A stretch of 11,511 nt of DNA. Origin: Methanothrix sp. Its GTDB lineage: Archaea > Halobacteriota > Methanosarcinia > Methanotrichales > Methanotrichaceae. The stretch covers positions 1-11,511 of the forward strand of contig JAQVZT010000059.1 in assembly GCA_028708055.1 (NCBI GenBank). Reading direction: 5' to 3'. The notes under the pieces were generated by a model. That model was not told the DNA's origin. It did not search any database and saw nothing but the letters and a program-made list of their open reading frames with translations. Of the stretch, positions 1-6,456 are shown one piece after another. A program made the position numbers and the translations under genes. Numbering within the stretch: position 1 is the stretch's first letter; each line of letters opens with the position of its first letter.

Positions 1-649
1 CGCCGTCCGGTCCGGGCAGGGCTTTTTGGATCTCTCTCAGCCTGTGCTCCAGCCGGTTCTGCCGGTCGAGCAGCCGGCTGACGACCCGGAGCATGGGATC
101 TGGCAGCTCCGCATGATTGAGGTCTGTTGCCATAGCCGGGCACTGCGGCTCGGCAATTCTTCCCGGCACTCCCACCACAGTTGCGCCTTTAGGCACGGGC
201 CTCACCACAACCGATCCCGCGCCGATTTTCGCGCTCTCGCCGATGGTAATCGGCCCGAGGATGATGGACCCGGCGCCGATGACCACGTTATCCTCGATTG
301 TGGGGTGGCGCTTGATCTTGTCGAGGCTTGTTCCCCCCAAGACGGTTCCCATGTACATCAGCACATCGTCTCCCACCTCTGCGGTCTCTCCTATGACCAC
401 GCCCATGCCGTGATCTATGAAGAAGCGCTTGCCGATCGTCGCGCCGGGATGAATCTCCACTCCCGTGAGAAAGCGGGATATGTGCGATGTGAACCTGGCC
501 AGGAAGAAAAATCCGTGCCTCCAGAAATAGTGAGAGATTCGGTGCATCCAGATGGCATGCAGCCCAGGATAGCAAGTTATCACCTCCAGGACCGACCTGG
601 CAGCAGGGTCCTTGGCAAAGACCGTGCGGATATCTTCTCTGATTCCCAT
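1..649 (-). CDS. cysE: Serine O-acetyltransferase CysE, 3' end beyond window
   Basis: Catalyses serine + acetyl-CoA to O-acetylserine, the substrate of the CysK encoded just upstream; cytosolic. The frame is open from the ATG at 649 to the window edge, giving 216 residues with no stop. An N-terminal helical part (about residues 1-62) is followed by a left-handed beta-helix of hexapeptide repeats (about 64-165). The active-site stretch DHGMGVVIGETA (79-90) and the following GTVLGGT and RHPTIED segments match the CysE family, as does the VPGRIA end of the helix. This is the short CysE type, without the long N-terminal domain of the E. coli enzyme. The start lies 22 nt downstream of the cysK stop, so the two are probably co-transcribed. 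The C-terminal tail after the beta-helix (LDRQNRLEHRLREIQ) looks like a coiled coil. The family call is firm; the true C-terminus is not visible. Confidence 0.95.
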   Translation of the reverse strand, partial: MGIREDIRTVFAKDPAARSVLEVITCYPGLHAIWMHRISHYFWRHGFFFLARFTSHISRFLTGVEIHPGATIGKRFFIDHGMGVVIGETAEVGDDVLMYMGTVLGGTSLDKIKRHPTIEDNVVIGAGSIILGPITIGESAKIGAGSVVVRPVPKGATVVGVPGRIAEPQCPAMATDLNHAELPDPMLRVVSRLLDRQNRLEHRLREIQKALPGPDG

Positions 650-671
650 CGCTTCTCAATCCTGATAAATC

Positions 672-1601
672 TCAGAATTCGTAGAGGTCCGTGCTCAGGT
701 AGCGCTCGCCCGTATCCGGGAGGATGACCACGATCTGCTTTCCCAGGTTCTCTGATCTGGCTGCCACCTGCAAGGCCGCCCAGATAGCCGCACCCGAGGA
801 TATTCCGGCGAGGATTCCCTCATCTCTGGCCAGACTGCGGGAGGCCTTCACTGCGTTTTCGTACTCGACCTTGATGATCTCATCGATCAGATCCCGACCG
901 AGAACTTCAGGCACAAATCCGGCTCCAATGCCCTGGATCTTGTGAGGACCGGGCTTTCCTCCAGAGAGGACCGGTGAAGTTGCCGGCTCGACTGCAATCG
1001 CCTTGAAGGCGGGATTTCTGGATTTGAAGACATCAGCGATTCCCGTCAGGGTTCCGCCGGTGCCGACACCCGCCACGAGAAAATCGACCTTGCCATCTGT
1101 GTCCCTCCAGATCTCCTCTGCCGTTGTCCTGCGATGAACCTCAGGATTGGATGGGTTTCGGAACTGCTGGGGAATATAGTAGTATCGAGGATCTTTGGCG
1201 AGCATCTCCTCTGCCGTGCTCACTGCTCCCTTCATCCCCAGGCTTCCGGGAGTGAGAACCAGGTCTGCCCCCAGGGCCTTGAGCAGCTTGCGCCGCTCTA
1301 TCGACATCGTCTCAGGCATGACGAGCTTTAGACGGTAGCCTTTGGATGCAGCTACGAAAGCCAGGGCAATTCCGGTATTGCCGCTGGTCGGCTCAAGGAT
1401 CACGGTTTCCTCTTTTATGTGACCGGCTCTTTCTGCTGCCTCTATCATGGACACTCCAATCCTGTCCTTGACGCTGCTCAGGGGATTGAAGGACTCCACC
1501 TTTGCCAGGACAGTAGCCCCCAGTCCCTTTGTGACTCTGTTCAGCCTGACCAATGGAGTATTGCCGACGGTTTTAGTTAAATCTTCAAATATTCTCGCCA
1601 T
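672..1601 (-). CDS. cysK: Cysteine synthase A (O-acetylserine sulfhydrylase)
   Basis: PLP enzyme that replaces the acetate of O-acetylserine with sulfide to give cysteine. 309 residues, the usual CysK length. The PLP lysine is K45 in SSVKDRIG; PTSGNTGIAL (71-80) is the substrate loop; GVGTGGTLTG (179-188) binds the PLP phosphate; GISSGA (267-271 region) carries the serine near the pyridine nitrogen; the end reads PDTGERYLS, typical of the family. The ATG at 1601 has a GAGGT ribosome binding site at 1612-1608, 6 nt away. It is the first gene of a cysK-cysE unit. A TATA-like element, a palindrome and a hairpin-forming leader lie upstream (separate entries). Methanogens with a Sep-tRNA cysteine route do not need this pair, and cysEK in Methanosarcinales is often thought to come from bacteria; that origin is not shown by this sequence. 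Cystathionine beta-synthase is less likely, given the length and the cysE partner. Confidence 0.96.
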   Translation of the reverse strand: MARIFEDLTKTVGNTPLVRLNRVTKGLGATVLAKVESFNPLSSVKDRIGVSMIEAAERAGHIKEETVILEPTSGNTGIALAFVAASKGYRLKLVMPETMSIERRKLLKALGADLVLTPGSLGMKGAVSTAEEMLAKDPRYYYIPQQFRNPSNPEVHRRTTAEEIWRDTDGKVDFLVAGVGTGGTLTGIADVFKSRNPAFKAIAVEPATSPVLSGGKPGPHKIQGIGAGFVPEVLGRDLIDEIIKVEYENAVKASRSLARDEGILAGISSGAAIWAALQVAARSENLGKQIVVILPDTGERYLSTDLYEF

Positions 1602-1631
1602 AAGTTAACCTCTCAATCTGAATTAAGTTGA

Positions 1632-1653
1632 GCCGGCCAGTCTATCGGCCAGC
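1632..1653 (-). promoter_or_regulatory. Hairpin in the cysK 5' leader
   Basis: On the minus-strand RNA, GCUGGCC pairs with GGCCGGC (7 bp including one G-U) around an 8-nt loop, about 30 nt before the cysK start codon. The G-U pair works only for the minus-strand transcript, fitting a leader RNA element. No known riboswitch class is recognised. It could be a chance GC-rich stem. Confidence 0.3.
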
Positions 1654-1715
1654 CTGATCATGATGAATTGCAGAGACGGCAGGCGCGCCAGAGCCGCCCT
1701 TGCTCGTTGACATAC

Positions 1716-1731
1716 TCAATAGGTCTATTGA
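1716..1731. promoter_or_regulatory. Palindromic operator candidate in the cysK promoter
   Basis: TCAATAG-GT-CTATTGA is a perfect 7-bp inverted repeat with a 2-bp centre. It sits 6 bp downstream (in the cysK direction) of the proposed TATA box, where a bound repressor would block initiation. The binding protein is unknown. Confidence 0.45.
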
Positions 1732-1734
1732 AAA

Positions 1735-1744
1735 GAGATAAAGG
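1735..1744 (-). promoter_or_regulatory. Probable TATA box for cysK-cysE
   Basis: The minus strand reads CCTTTATCTC here, with the A/T-rich archaeal TATA element TTTATC at 1742-1737. It would start transcription near 1714 and leave a leader of about 110 nt before cysK. There is no better TATA candidate closer to the gene. Placement is inferred from sequence only. Confidence 0.45.
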
Positions 1745-1768
1745 TCCACATAGCGGCAATACTCTCAG

Positions 1769-1802
1769 TTGTCAAGAAGAAAAAAGCATTTCACCTTGAC
1801 AA
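1769..1802. promoter_or_regulatory. 8-bp inverted repeat between the phosphoribosyltransferase gene and cysK
   Basis: TTGTCAAG (1769-1776) and CTTGACAA (1795-1802) are perfect inverted copies separated by 18 bp. Read on the minus strand, the spacer contains TTTTTT, so this could be a 3' hairpin for the phosphoribosyltransferase transcript, whose stop is at 1876. It also lies 27-60 bp upstream of the cysK TATA box, where an activator or repressor could bind. The half-site TTGACA occurs once more at 1707-1712. The sequence does not decide between the two roles. Confidence 0.35.
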
Positions 1803-1875
1803 ATCAGAATGCGTGAGTTTACTTGGCAAGGCTTAGATTCTAATGAAATTGTGCATTACAGATGGAGCAGGTAAC

Positions 1876-2556
1876 CTATTTTTCGCTCGTATCAGGGCGT
1901 TCATGCCTAATTTTATAGCGATCCCCGCATCTTTCGGCTTTCTTCATCGCCATCAAATCAGCCAGGATCTCAGGCATCTCCTTTTCATCCACGACCAGAG
2001 AATACCGCTCTTTCAGCTTCTCGCATATCTGTTCTATTGTCGCAGGCCGGTTATCTAGCACCTTCTCTGTAAAGCCCACAAGATCCTCATGAGCCGCCCA
2101 GGGGTAGATAATCCATCTCCATTCAGTAATCACCTCTGCATAGAAATCTGGTACAATCGGGGAGACGATCTTGTGCTGCATGACAGATGTTCTGATCTCG
2201 CCTGCATGAAGAGACCTCACATAATCAACTGTGACCTTTAGTGTTTCTCCTGTATCGGTGACGTCATCGACTATCAGAATCTTCTGGCCTTGAATATCAA
2301 CAGCCAGGGGAAAACGAACTGCAGCCTCAGGCCTCTTACAGGCAGCATTATCCCAGTGCTCGACCTTTATGCTCGTCAAAAGGCTGTGCAAGAGAAAATC
2401 CGAAACAATCCTAGCCGGAACATATCCTCCCCTTCCGATGGCGATGATTAGATCTGGATGAAAACCAGAGGACTTTATCTTGCAGGCCAGCTTCCGGGAA
2501 AGCATATAGGCTTCATCCCAGCTTACTAGCTGACAGGGGAAGCTATGTTGATCCAT
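1876..2556 (-). CDS. Phosphoribosyltransferase, archaeal hypoxanthine/xanthine type
   Basis: A 226-residue type I phosphoribosyltransferase, probably salvaging a purine base with PRPP to make the nucleotide. The PRPP-binding signature is ILIVDDVTDTGET (93-105), with the two acidic residues and the DTGET loop intact. Upstream, IAIGRGGYVPARI (38-50) is the pyrophosphate-loop region typical of the archaeal Gpt/Hpt-like family (COG2236). The C-terminal part (about 172-218) has no PRT motif and looks helical, possibly a small winged-helix-like extension; that is only an impression. The exact base is not readable from the sequence. The ATG at 2556 has no ribosome binding site at a useful distance, but TTTAATTC lies about 26 bp upstream, so the mRNA is probably leaderless. 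It is divergent from the broken winged-helix gene at 2679. A regulatory rather than metabolic role cannot be excluded. Confidence 0.85.
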   Translation of the reverse strand: MDQHSFPCQLVSWDEAYMLSRKLACKIKSSGFHPDLIIAIGRGGYVPARIVSDFLLHSLLTSIKVEHWDNAACKRPEAAVRFPLAVDIQGQKILIVDDVTDTGETLKVTVDYVRSLHAGEIRTSVMQHKIVSPIVPDFYAEVITEWRWIIYPWAAHEDLVGFTEKVLDNRPATIEQICEKLKERYSLVVDEKEMPEILADLMAMKKAERCGDRYKIRHERPDTSEK

Positions 2557-2577
2557 AATGATAAAAAGACCTGTGGA

Positions 2578-2587
2578 GAATTAAACC
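2578..2587 (-). promoter_or_regulatory. Probable TATA box for the phosphoribosyltransferase gene
   Basis: The minus strand reads GGTTTAATTC, centred about 26 bp before the ATG at 2556. That spacing puts the transcription start at or next to the start codon, consistent with the missing ribosome binding site and a leaderless message. Confidence 0.4.
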
Positions 2588-2678
2588 TGTCGGAAATAAT
2601 ATGAAAAGATCCAATATTGCCGCAATAAAAACCTTGATAATAGATAACGCAAAAGGAACTTGCCAGGTGAAATGTAAA

Positions 2679-2958
2679 ATGAGGGATCGACTTTGCTGAA
2701 ACCAAAAATGAATCGACCAGCACGAAGATAGAACATCTGCCACCATCGGCAAAGCTCGTCTTCAAAGTGCTGGAATCAGGCATACTCCTCACGCAAAAAG
2801 ATATAATTGCCAAAACCTATCTTTCTCCAAGAACCGTGAGATATGCCCTGAGCAGGTTAGAGGAGCAACAAGTCCTTCAAAAGCGCTTCTATTTCCAGGA
2901 TGCGCGCCAGAGCCTCTATGGACTGAATCCGGAAACCCTGGAGGTGGTGGCAGAGTAA
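2679..2958 (+). pseudogene. Small winged-helix (MarR-like) regulator, frameshifted near its start
   Basis: From about 2695 to 2958 one frame encodes a compact archaeal winged-helix protein: LPPSAKLVFKVLE, then TQKDIIAKTYLSPRTVRYAL (recognition helix around RTVRYAL), then RFYFQDARQSLYGL (wing and last strand). Homology begins well before the only in-frame start, a GTG at 2767 with no ribosome binding site. Further upstream, GGTGA at 2666-2670 is ideally placed for the ATG at 2679, but that ATG is in another frame and stops after six codons. Removing one G from the GGG at 2683-2685 joins this ATG to the domain, giving a 92-residue protein starting MRIDFAETKNES. So the gene appears to have one extra base, through a real mutation, a variable tract or a sequencing error. 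Members of this family are short DNA-binding proteins; the target here is unknown. It is divergent from the phosphoribosyltransferase gene. If the GTG at 2767 is used, a truncated 63-residue protein results, lacking the first helix. Confidence 0.7.
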
Positions 2959-3119
2959 ATGACCGCCGAATTCGCCAGGGGTCTAAGGGTTCTATTTAGC
3001 CGCATAATAGCTTGCATAGTAACTGCAGACGGATTATCACTAATGACACGCTGTGGAATCAAGTCCGCCAGGGCCCTTTCCACCGGGCTCCTTTATGAGG
3101 AAGAGAGGGATTCAGGTTG

Positions 3120-3200
3120 TTACGCGCTCTTTTGCAGCGGATTTGATCTCAGTCGGCTCATCTTCAATTCATCCATAATTCTGTAGAGTCTCTCGTCCAT
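3120..3200 (-). CDS. Possible 26-residue small protein or gene remnant
   Basis: A short ORF starting MDERLYRIMDELKMSRLR and ending after 26 residues. An AAGGA ribosome binding site lies 6 nt before the ATG. It begins 14 nt after the stop of the 49-residue ORF upstream on the same strand. Both contain a similar helical piece (MDGLNYRIDKML upstream, MDERLYRIMDEL here), which suggests a tandem pair or two fragments of one decayed helical protein. I recognise no family. No independent evidence for translation is visible. Confidence 0.25.
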   Translation of the reverse strand: MDERLYRIMDELKMSRLRSNPLQKSA

Positions 3201-3214
3201 GTGGTTCCTTCAGG

Positions 3215-3364
3215 TCACTTCTTAATACCTTGATCTAGACGATGGTTCCATCCTGCTTGTTCAAGCATCTTGTCTATCCTGTAATTCAAACCGTCCATCT
3301 TGTTGCCAAGACGCACAAAGCCGGATTGGGTTATTTCTATAATAGTATTGATACCAACCATCAT
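3215..3364 (-). CDS. Possible 49-residue small helical protein or gene remnant
   Basis: The ORF starts at the double ATG at 3364/3361, directly after an in-frame TGA, and encodes a mildly amphipathic protein with the segment GNKMDGLNYRIDKMLEQAG, coiled-coil-like in pattern. It ends at 3215, 14 nt before the next small ORF. No strong ribosome binding site precedes it; TTTAGAAAAT about 65 bp upstream might be a TATA box. The surrounding 600 bp hold no better ORF on either strand. It could be a real small protein, the tail of a decayed gene, or chance. No family is recognised. Confidence 0.25.
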   Translation of the reverse strand: MMVGINTIIEITQSGFVRLGNKMDGLNYRIDKMLEQAGWNHRLDQGIKK

Positions 3365-3597
3365 TCATTTTGGAACTTCTATTCAGTCGTCCAGCTTCTC
3401 GCCAACCTCATTCTGGCCTGTGATTTTCTAAAGGCTGAATTCGAATCCAAGCGGCAAACAGGGCCATGAATGGATGGAGGTCATATGCAGCTGTTCATAG
3501 CTTGGGGGCCATTTTTGCCTCAATCTCAAGGCTTAGATAATGAGTAGGAGAACATGCACCATTCAGAATTTGTGCCGACCAATGAAAGAAATTGACG

Positions 3598-3609
3598 AAT
3601 ATAAATAAG
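3598..3609 (+). promoter_or_regulatory. TATA box of the metY-metX operon
   Basis: The sequence AATATAAATAAG is a near-ideal archaeal TATA element, preceded by an A/G-rich stretch suitable for TFB contact. It predicts initiation near 3626-3630, about 25 nt before the ATG at 3652. This placement rules out the upstream in-frame ATG at 3592, which would lie before the TATA box. Confidence 0.7.
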
Positions 3610-3651
3610 ATAACAATTGTGATTAGGAAGTCTCCATTTGAGAGGATTACA

Positions 3652-4956
3652 ATGAACGAGAGAAAATTAGGTCTAAGCACCCTGGCGGTGCATGCCGGCC
3701 AGGAGTTGCCGGACCCGGCTACAGGCTCCAGAGTCGTTCCCATCTACCAGACAGCATCCTATGTATTCAAGAGCGCAGAACATGCGGCAAATCTTTTTGC
3801 TCTGAAGGAATTGGGCAACATCTACACCAGACTGATGAACCCCACGAGCGACGTATTTGAAAAACGCATCGCGGCTATCGAAGGCGGTACTGGCGCTCTT
3901 GCTGTAGCATCCGGCCAGGCTGCCATCTCCCTGGCGCTGCTCTCAATCACGCAAATAGGTGAGGAGATAGTCTCCGCCAATAACCTCTACGGTGGAACCT
4001 ACGAGCTGTTTCATTACACATTCCCAAAGCTAGGCAGAAAGGTCATATTCGTCGACTCCACCAGGCCGGAGGAGTTCAAGAAAGCCATCACCTCCAGGAC
4101 CCGTGCCATCTATGCTGAGACCATAGGCAATCCCAAGCTGGATGTGCCCGACTTTGAAAAGATCGCCAAAATCGCCCATGACGAGGGCATCGCCTTTGTG
4201 GTGGATAACACTGTGGGCATTGGGATAGTGAGGCCCATCGACTACGGTGCCGACATAATTGTGGACTCGGCCACAAAATTCATCAACGGCCACGGAAACT
4301 CCATCGGCGGGATCATCGTCGACTCAGGCAAATTCGACTGGTCGAACGGAAAGTACCCGGAGTTTACCGAACCCGAACCAAGCTATCACGGCCTTAAATT
4401 CTGGGATGCATTCGGCAATTTTCCCGGCCTGGGAAATGTAGCTTTTGTCTTCAGGGTCAGAGTAGAGCTTCTCCGTGACCTTGGACCGACTCTGAGCCCA
4501 TTCAATTCCTTCCTCTTCCTCCAGGGAGTGGAGACGCTGGCCCTCAGGCAGGAGAGGCACTCGGAAAATGCTCTCAAGGTGGCACGATTTCTCAAGGGTC
4601 ATCCAGCCGTCGCCTGGGTCAACTATCCCGGCCTCGAAGAGCACCCCAGCCATGCTCTGGCGGTAAAGTATCTGAAAGGCAAATACAATGCCATCCTGGG
4701 ATTCGGCATCAAGGGCGGCCTGCCCGCCGCCAAGAAATTTATCGAATCGGTAAAGCTGCTCTCCCACCTGGCAAACATAGGCGACTCTAAGAGCCTGGTG
4801 ATCCATCCGGCTTCGACCACGCATCAGCAGCTCACAGCGGAAGAGCAAGCAGCTACCGGAGTTACTCCTGATTTCATCCGGGTGTCAGTTGGCATCGAAG
4901 ATGTTGAGGATATCATTGCGGACCTCGATCAGGCTCTAGCCAAGGCGGTGGCATGA
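3652..4956 (+). CDS. metY: O-acetylhomoserine sulfhydrylase (MetY-type)
   Basis: Cys/Met-metabolism PLP enzyme, 434 residues, converting O-acetylhomoserine plus sulfide to homocysteine. The N-terminus (LSTLAVHAGQ, then VVPIYQTASYVF) is typical of the family. The PLP-contacting aspartate is D185 in VVDNT, and the Schiff-base lysine is K209 in DSATKFINGHG; GHGNSIGG follows. The large insertion with PEFTEPEPSYHGLKFWD is characteristic of O-acetylhomoserine sulfhydrylases rather than cystathionine gamma-synthase or methionine gamma-lyase. The start at 3652 is chosen because GAGG lies 6 nt upstream and the TATA box at 3598-3609 overlaps the longer alternative reading. The stop overlaps the metX start (ATGA), indicating translational coupling with the enzyme that makes its substrate. 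The substrate specificity follows from the metX partner; O-succinylhomoserine use is less likely. Confidence 0.95.
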   Translation: MNERKLGLSTLAVHAGQELPDPATGSRVVPIYQTASYVFKSAEHAANLFALKELGNIYTRLMNPTSDVFEKRIAAIEGGTGALAVASGQAAISLALLSITQIGEEIVSANNLYGGTYELFHYTFPKLGRKVIFVDSTRPEEFKKAITSRTRAIYAETIGNPKLDVPDFEKIAKIAHDEGIAFVVDNTVGIGIVRPIDYGADIIVDSATKFINGHGNSIGGIIVDSGKFDWSNGKYPEFTEPEPSYHGLKFWDAFGNFPGLGNVAFVFRVRVELLRDLGPTLSPFNSFLFLQGVETLALRQERHSENALKVARFLKGHPAVAWVNYPGLEEHPSHALAVKYLKGKYNAILGFGIKGGLPAAKKFIESVKLLSHLANIGDSKSLVIHPASTTHQQLTAEEQAATGVTPDFIRVSVGIEDVEDIIADLDQALAKAVA

Positions 4957-6434
4957 AAAAGAAATCTGTGGGATTGGCAGAAACCCAATGCTTTGACGCC
5001 CTGGAAGAGATCATCCTGGAGCATGGCGGCAGGCTTGCGGAATTGAAGGTAGCCTATGAGACATACGGCACCCTCAACCGGGAAAAGAGCAATGCGGTAC
5101 TCATCTGCCATGCCCTCTCCGGGGATGCCCATGCCGCAGGCTGGCACAAAGGTGATGAGAAGCCGGGCTGGTGGGACATCATCATCGGCCCGGGCAAGGC
5201 TCTGGACACCGATAAATTCTTTGTGATCTGCTCGAATGTTCTGGGAGGCTGCAAAGGCACCACCGGTCCATCTTCAGCTAATCCCAGTACGGGAAAGCCC
5301 TATGGCCTGGACTTTCCCGTGATCAGCATCAAAGATATGGTTGACGTACAGAGGAGGCTGCTGCACCACCTGGGAATCACTAAGCTCTTCGCCGTCATCG
5401 GCGGGTCATTCGGCGGAATGCAGGTCTTGCAATGGTGCGTATCCTATCCAGACGACGTGAGAATGGCAGTAGCCATAGCCACCAGCGCCTATTCGTCTCC
5501 CCAGCAGATCGCCTTCAATGAGGTGAGCCGCCGGGCGATAGCCTCCGACCCGGACTGGAATAATGGCAACTACTACGGCCGGGCGGCACCGGCAAGGGGC
5601 CTGTCCCTGGCGAGGATGATCGGCCATATCACCTATCTCTCTGACGAGTCGATGCACCAGAAGTTCGGCAGGCGTCTGCAGGGCAGGAATGATTATGGCT
5701 TTGACATCTTCTCAGCGGACTTTCAGGTCGAAAGCTATCTGAGATACCACGGAGAGGCTTTCGTCAAACGCTTTGATGCCAACTCCTATCTCTACATCAC
5801 CAAAGCTATAGACTACTTCGACCTGACCCGCAAAGGAGAGCTGTCCCTGGCCGAAGCCCTGAAAGGTATTAGTGCAAAGCTCCTGGTCATCTCCATAAGC
5901 TCGGACTGGCTCTATCCACCTTATCAGAGCCGGGAGGTTTCAGATGCTCTGAGCGTGAGTGAGATCGATGTGCGGCACTGCGAGATAAGATCAAACTACG
6001 GGCATGATGCCTTCCTGCTTGAGGCAGGACAGATGAACTACACCATCGGCAATTTTCTGTCCAGGATGTCGGTAGGCGATATGATGATCAAGGATGTAGT
6101 GACCATCAGCCAGGGATCGAGCGTTGAAGATGCCGCCAGGATCATTATGACAGAAGGGGTAACTCACCTGCCGGTGATCAGCCATGAAGGCAGGCTGGAG
6201 GGGATAGTAACCGCCTGGGATGTATCCAAAGCAGTAGCAATGAAGTACACCCGGCTCGAACAGATTATGACCAAAGATGTCGTCACCTCCGCCCAGAATG
6301 ATCCGGTGGAGAGAGCGGCAAGAAGGATGAACGAGCACAATATCTCCGCCCTGCCGGTAGTGGATGAAGAGCAAAGGGTAATCGGGATGGTTACCAGCGA
6401 CGGAGTCAGCCGGCTGGTCAGCGTTTGCAGATGA
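4953..6434 (+). CDS. metX: Homoserine O-acetyltransferase with C-terminal CBS-domain pair
   Basis: Acetylates homoserine to O-acetylhomoserine for the MetY encoded immediately before it. 493 residues. An alpha/beta-hydrolase domain (about 1-372) has the nucleophile S152 in GGSFGGMQ, the acid D318 in SSDWLYPP and the histidine H351 in YGHDAFL, all in the expected order. The oxyanion-region motif NVLGGCKGTTGP (95-106) is also present. After residue 372 two CBS motifs follow: about 376-432 (DMMIKDVVTISQ ... GIVTAWDVSKA) and about 437-491 (IMTKDVVTSAQ ... GMVTSDGVSRL). Plain bacterial MetX is about 370-380 residues and ends before these. CBS pairs usually bind adenosyl ligands, so feedback by SAM, MTA or a nucleotide is a reasonable inference, not shown here. 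MetX-CBS fusions are known in methanogens. The ATG overlaps the metY stop by 4 bp. Confidence 0.95.
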   Translation: MKKKSVGLAETQCFDALEEIILEHGGRLAELKVAYETYGTLNREKSNAVLICHALSGDAHAAGWHKGDEKPGWWDIIIGPGKALDTDKFFVICSNVLGGCKGTTGPSSANPSTGKPYGLDFPVISIKDMVDVQRRLLHHLGITKLFAVIGGSFGGMQVLQWCVSYPDDVRMAVAIATSAYSSPQQIAFNEVSRRAIASDPDWNNGNYYGRAAPARGLSLARMIGHITYLSDESMHQKFGRRLQGRNDYGFDIFSADFQVESYLRYHGEAFVKRFDANSYLYITKAIDYFDLTRKGELSLAEALKGISAKLLVISISSDWLYPPYQSREVSDALSVSEIDVRHCEIRSNYGHDAFLLEAGQMNYTIGNFLSRMSVGDMMIKDVVTISQGSSVEDAARIIMTEGVTHLPVISHEGRLEGIVTAWDVSKAVAMKYTRLEQIMTKDVVTSAQNDPVERAARRMNEHNISALPVVDEEQRVIGMVTSDGVSRLVSVCR

Positions 6435-6456
6435 ATTTTCAGAAAAAGAAATTCAT
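6431..6456. terminator. Palindrome covering both stop codons of metX and the ferredoxin gene
   Basis: ATGAATTT (6431-6438) and AAATTCAT (6449-6456) form a perfect 8-bp inverted repeat with a 10-bp A-rich loop. The metX stop (6432-6434) lies in the left arm and the stop of the convergent ferredoxin gene (6455-6453) in the right arm. It may act as a bidirectional 3' end signal, although the stem is A/T-rich and no long U-tract follows. Confidence 0.4.

Larger units (their letters stand above)
2959..3590. other. Gene-poor stretch between the broken regulator and metY
   Basis: About 630 bp without a convincing gene apart from the two tiny minus-strand ORFs entered separately. Plus-strand ORFs at 2959-3186 and 3242-3469 have no recognisable domain, no clear ribosome binding site and look like chance. 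No tRNA, CRISPR or transposase sequence is seen. Confidence 0.5.

Noticed and set aside
26..727. 233-codon plus-strand ORF
   Set aside because: It lies opposite cysE and the end of cysK, whose minus-strand frames carry clear family motifs. The plus-strand protein has no domain and is His/Arg-rich like a shadow frame.
1707..1712. Bacterial -35-like TTGACA
   Set aside because: The window is archaeal, and no matching -10 element at bacterial spacing is convincing. Kept only as a possible regulator half-site.
2916..3083. 55-codon minus-strand ORF with GTG start and AAGGAG site
   Set aside because: The ribosome binding site is good, but it overlaps the end of the winged-helix gene and the protein has no recognisable feature. 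Not enough to call.
2959..3186. 75-codon plus-strand ORF starting directly after the regulator stop
   Set aside because: No recognisable domain, no well-spaced ribosome binding site and no conserved-looking composition; probably chance.
3242..3469. 75-codon plus-strand ORF
   Set aside because: No ribosome binding site or family feature, and it overlaps the slightly more protein-like minus-strand small ORF.
3485..3541. 18-codon plus-strand ORF with GGAGGT site, considered as a metY leader peptide
   Set aside because: It lies upstream of the strong metY TATA box, so it would not be on the metY transcript.
3592..3651. Longer metY start at 3592
   Set aside because: It overlaps the TATA box, and family homology begins only after the ATG at 3652, which has its own ribosome binding site.
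4324..4848. 174-codon minus-strand ORF inside metY
   Set aside because: A shadow of the metY coding frame, with no domain.
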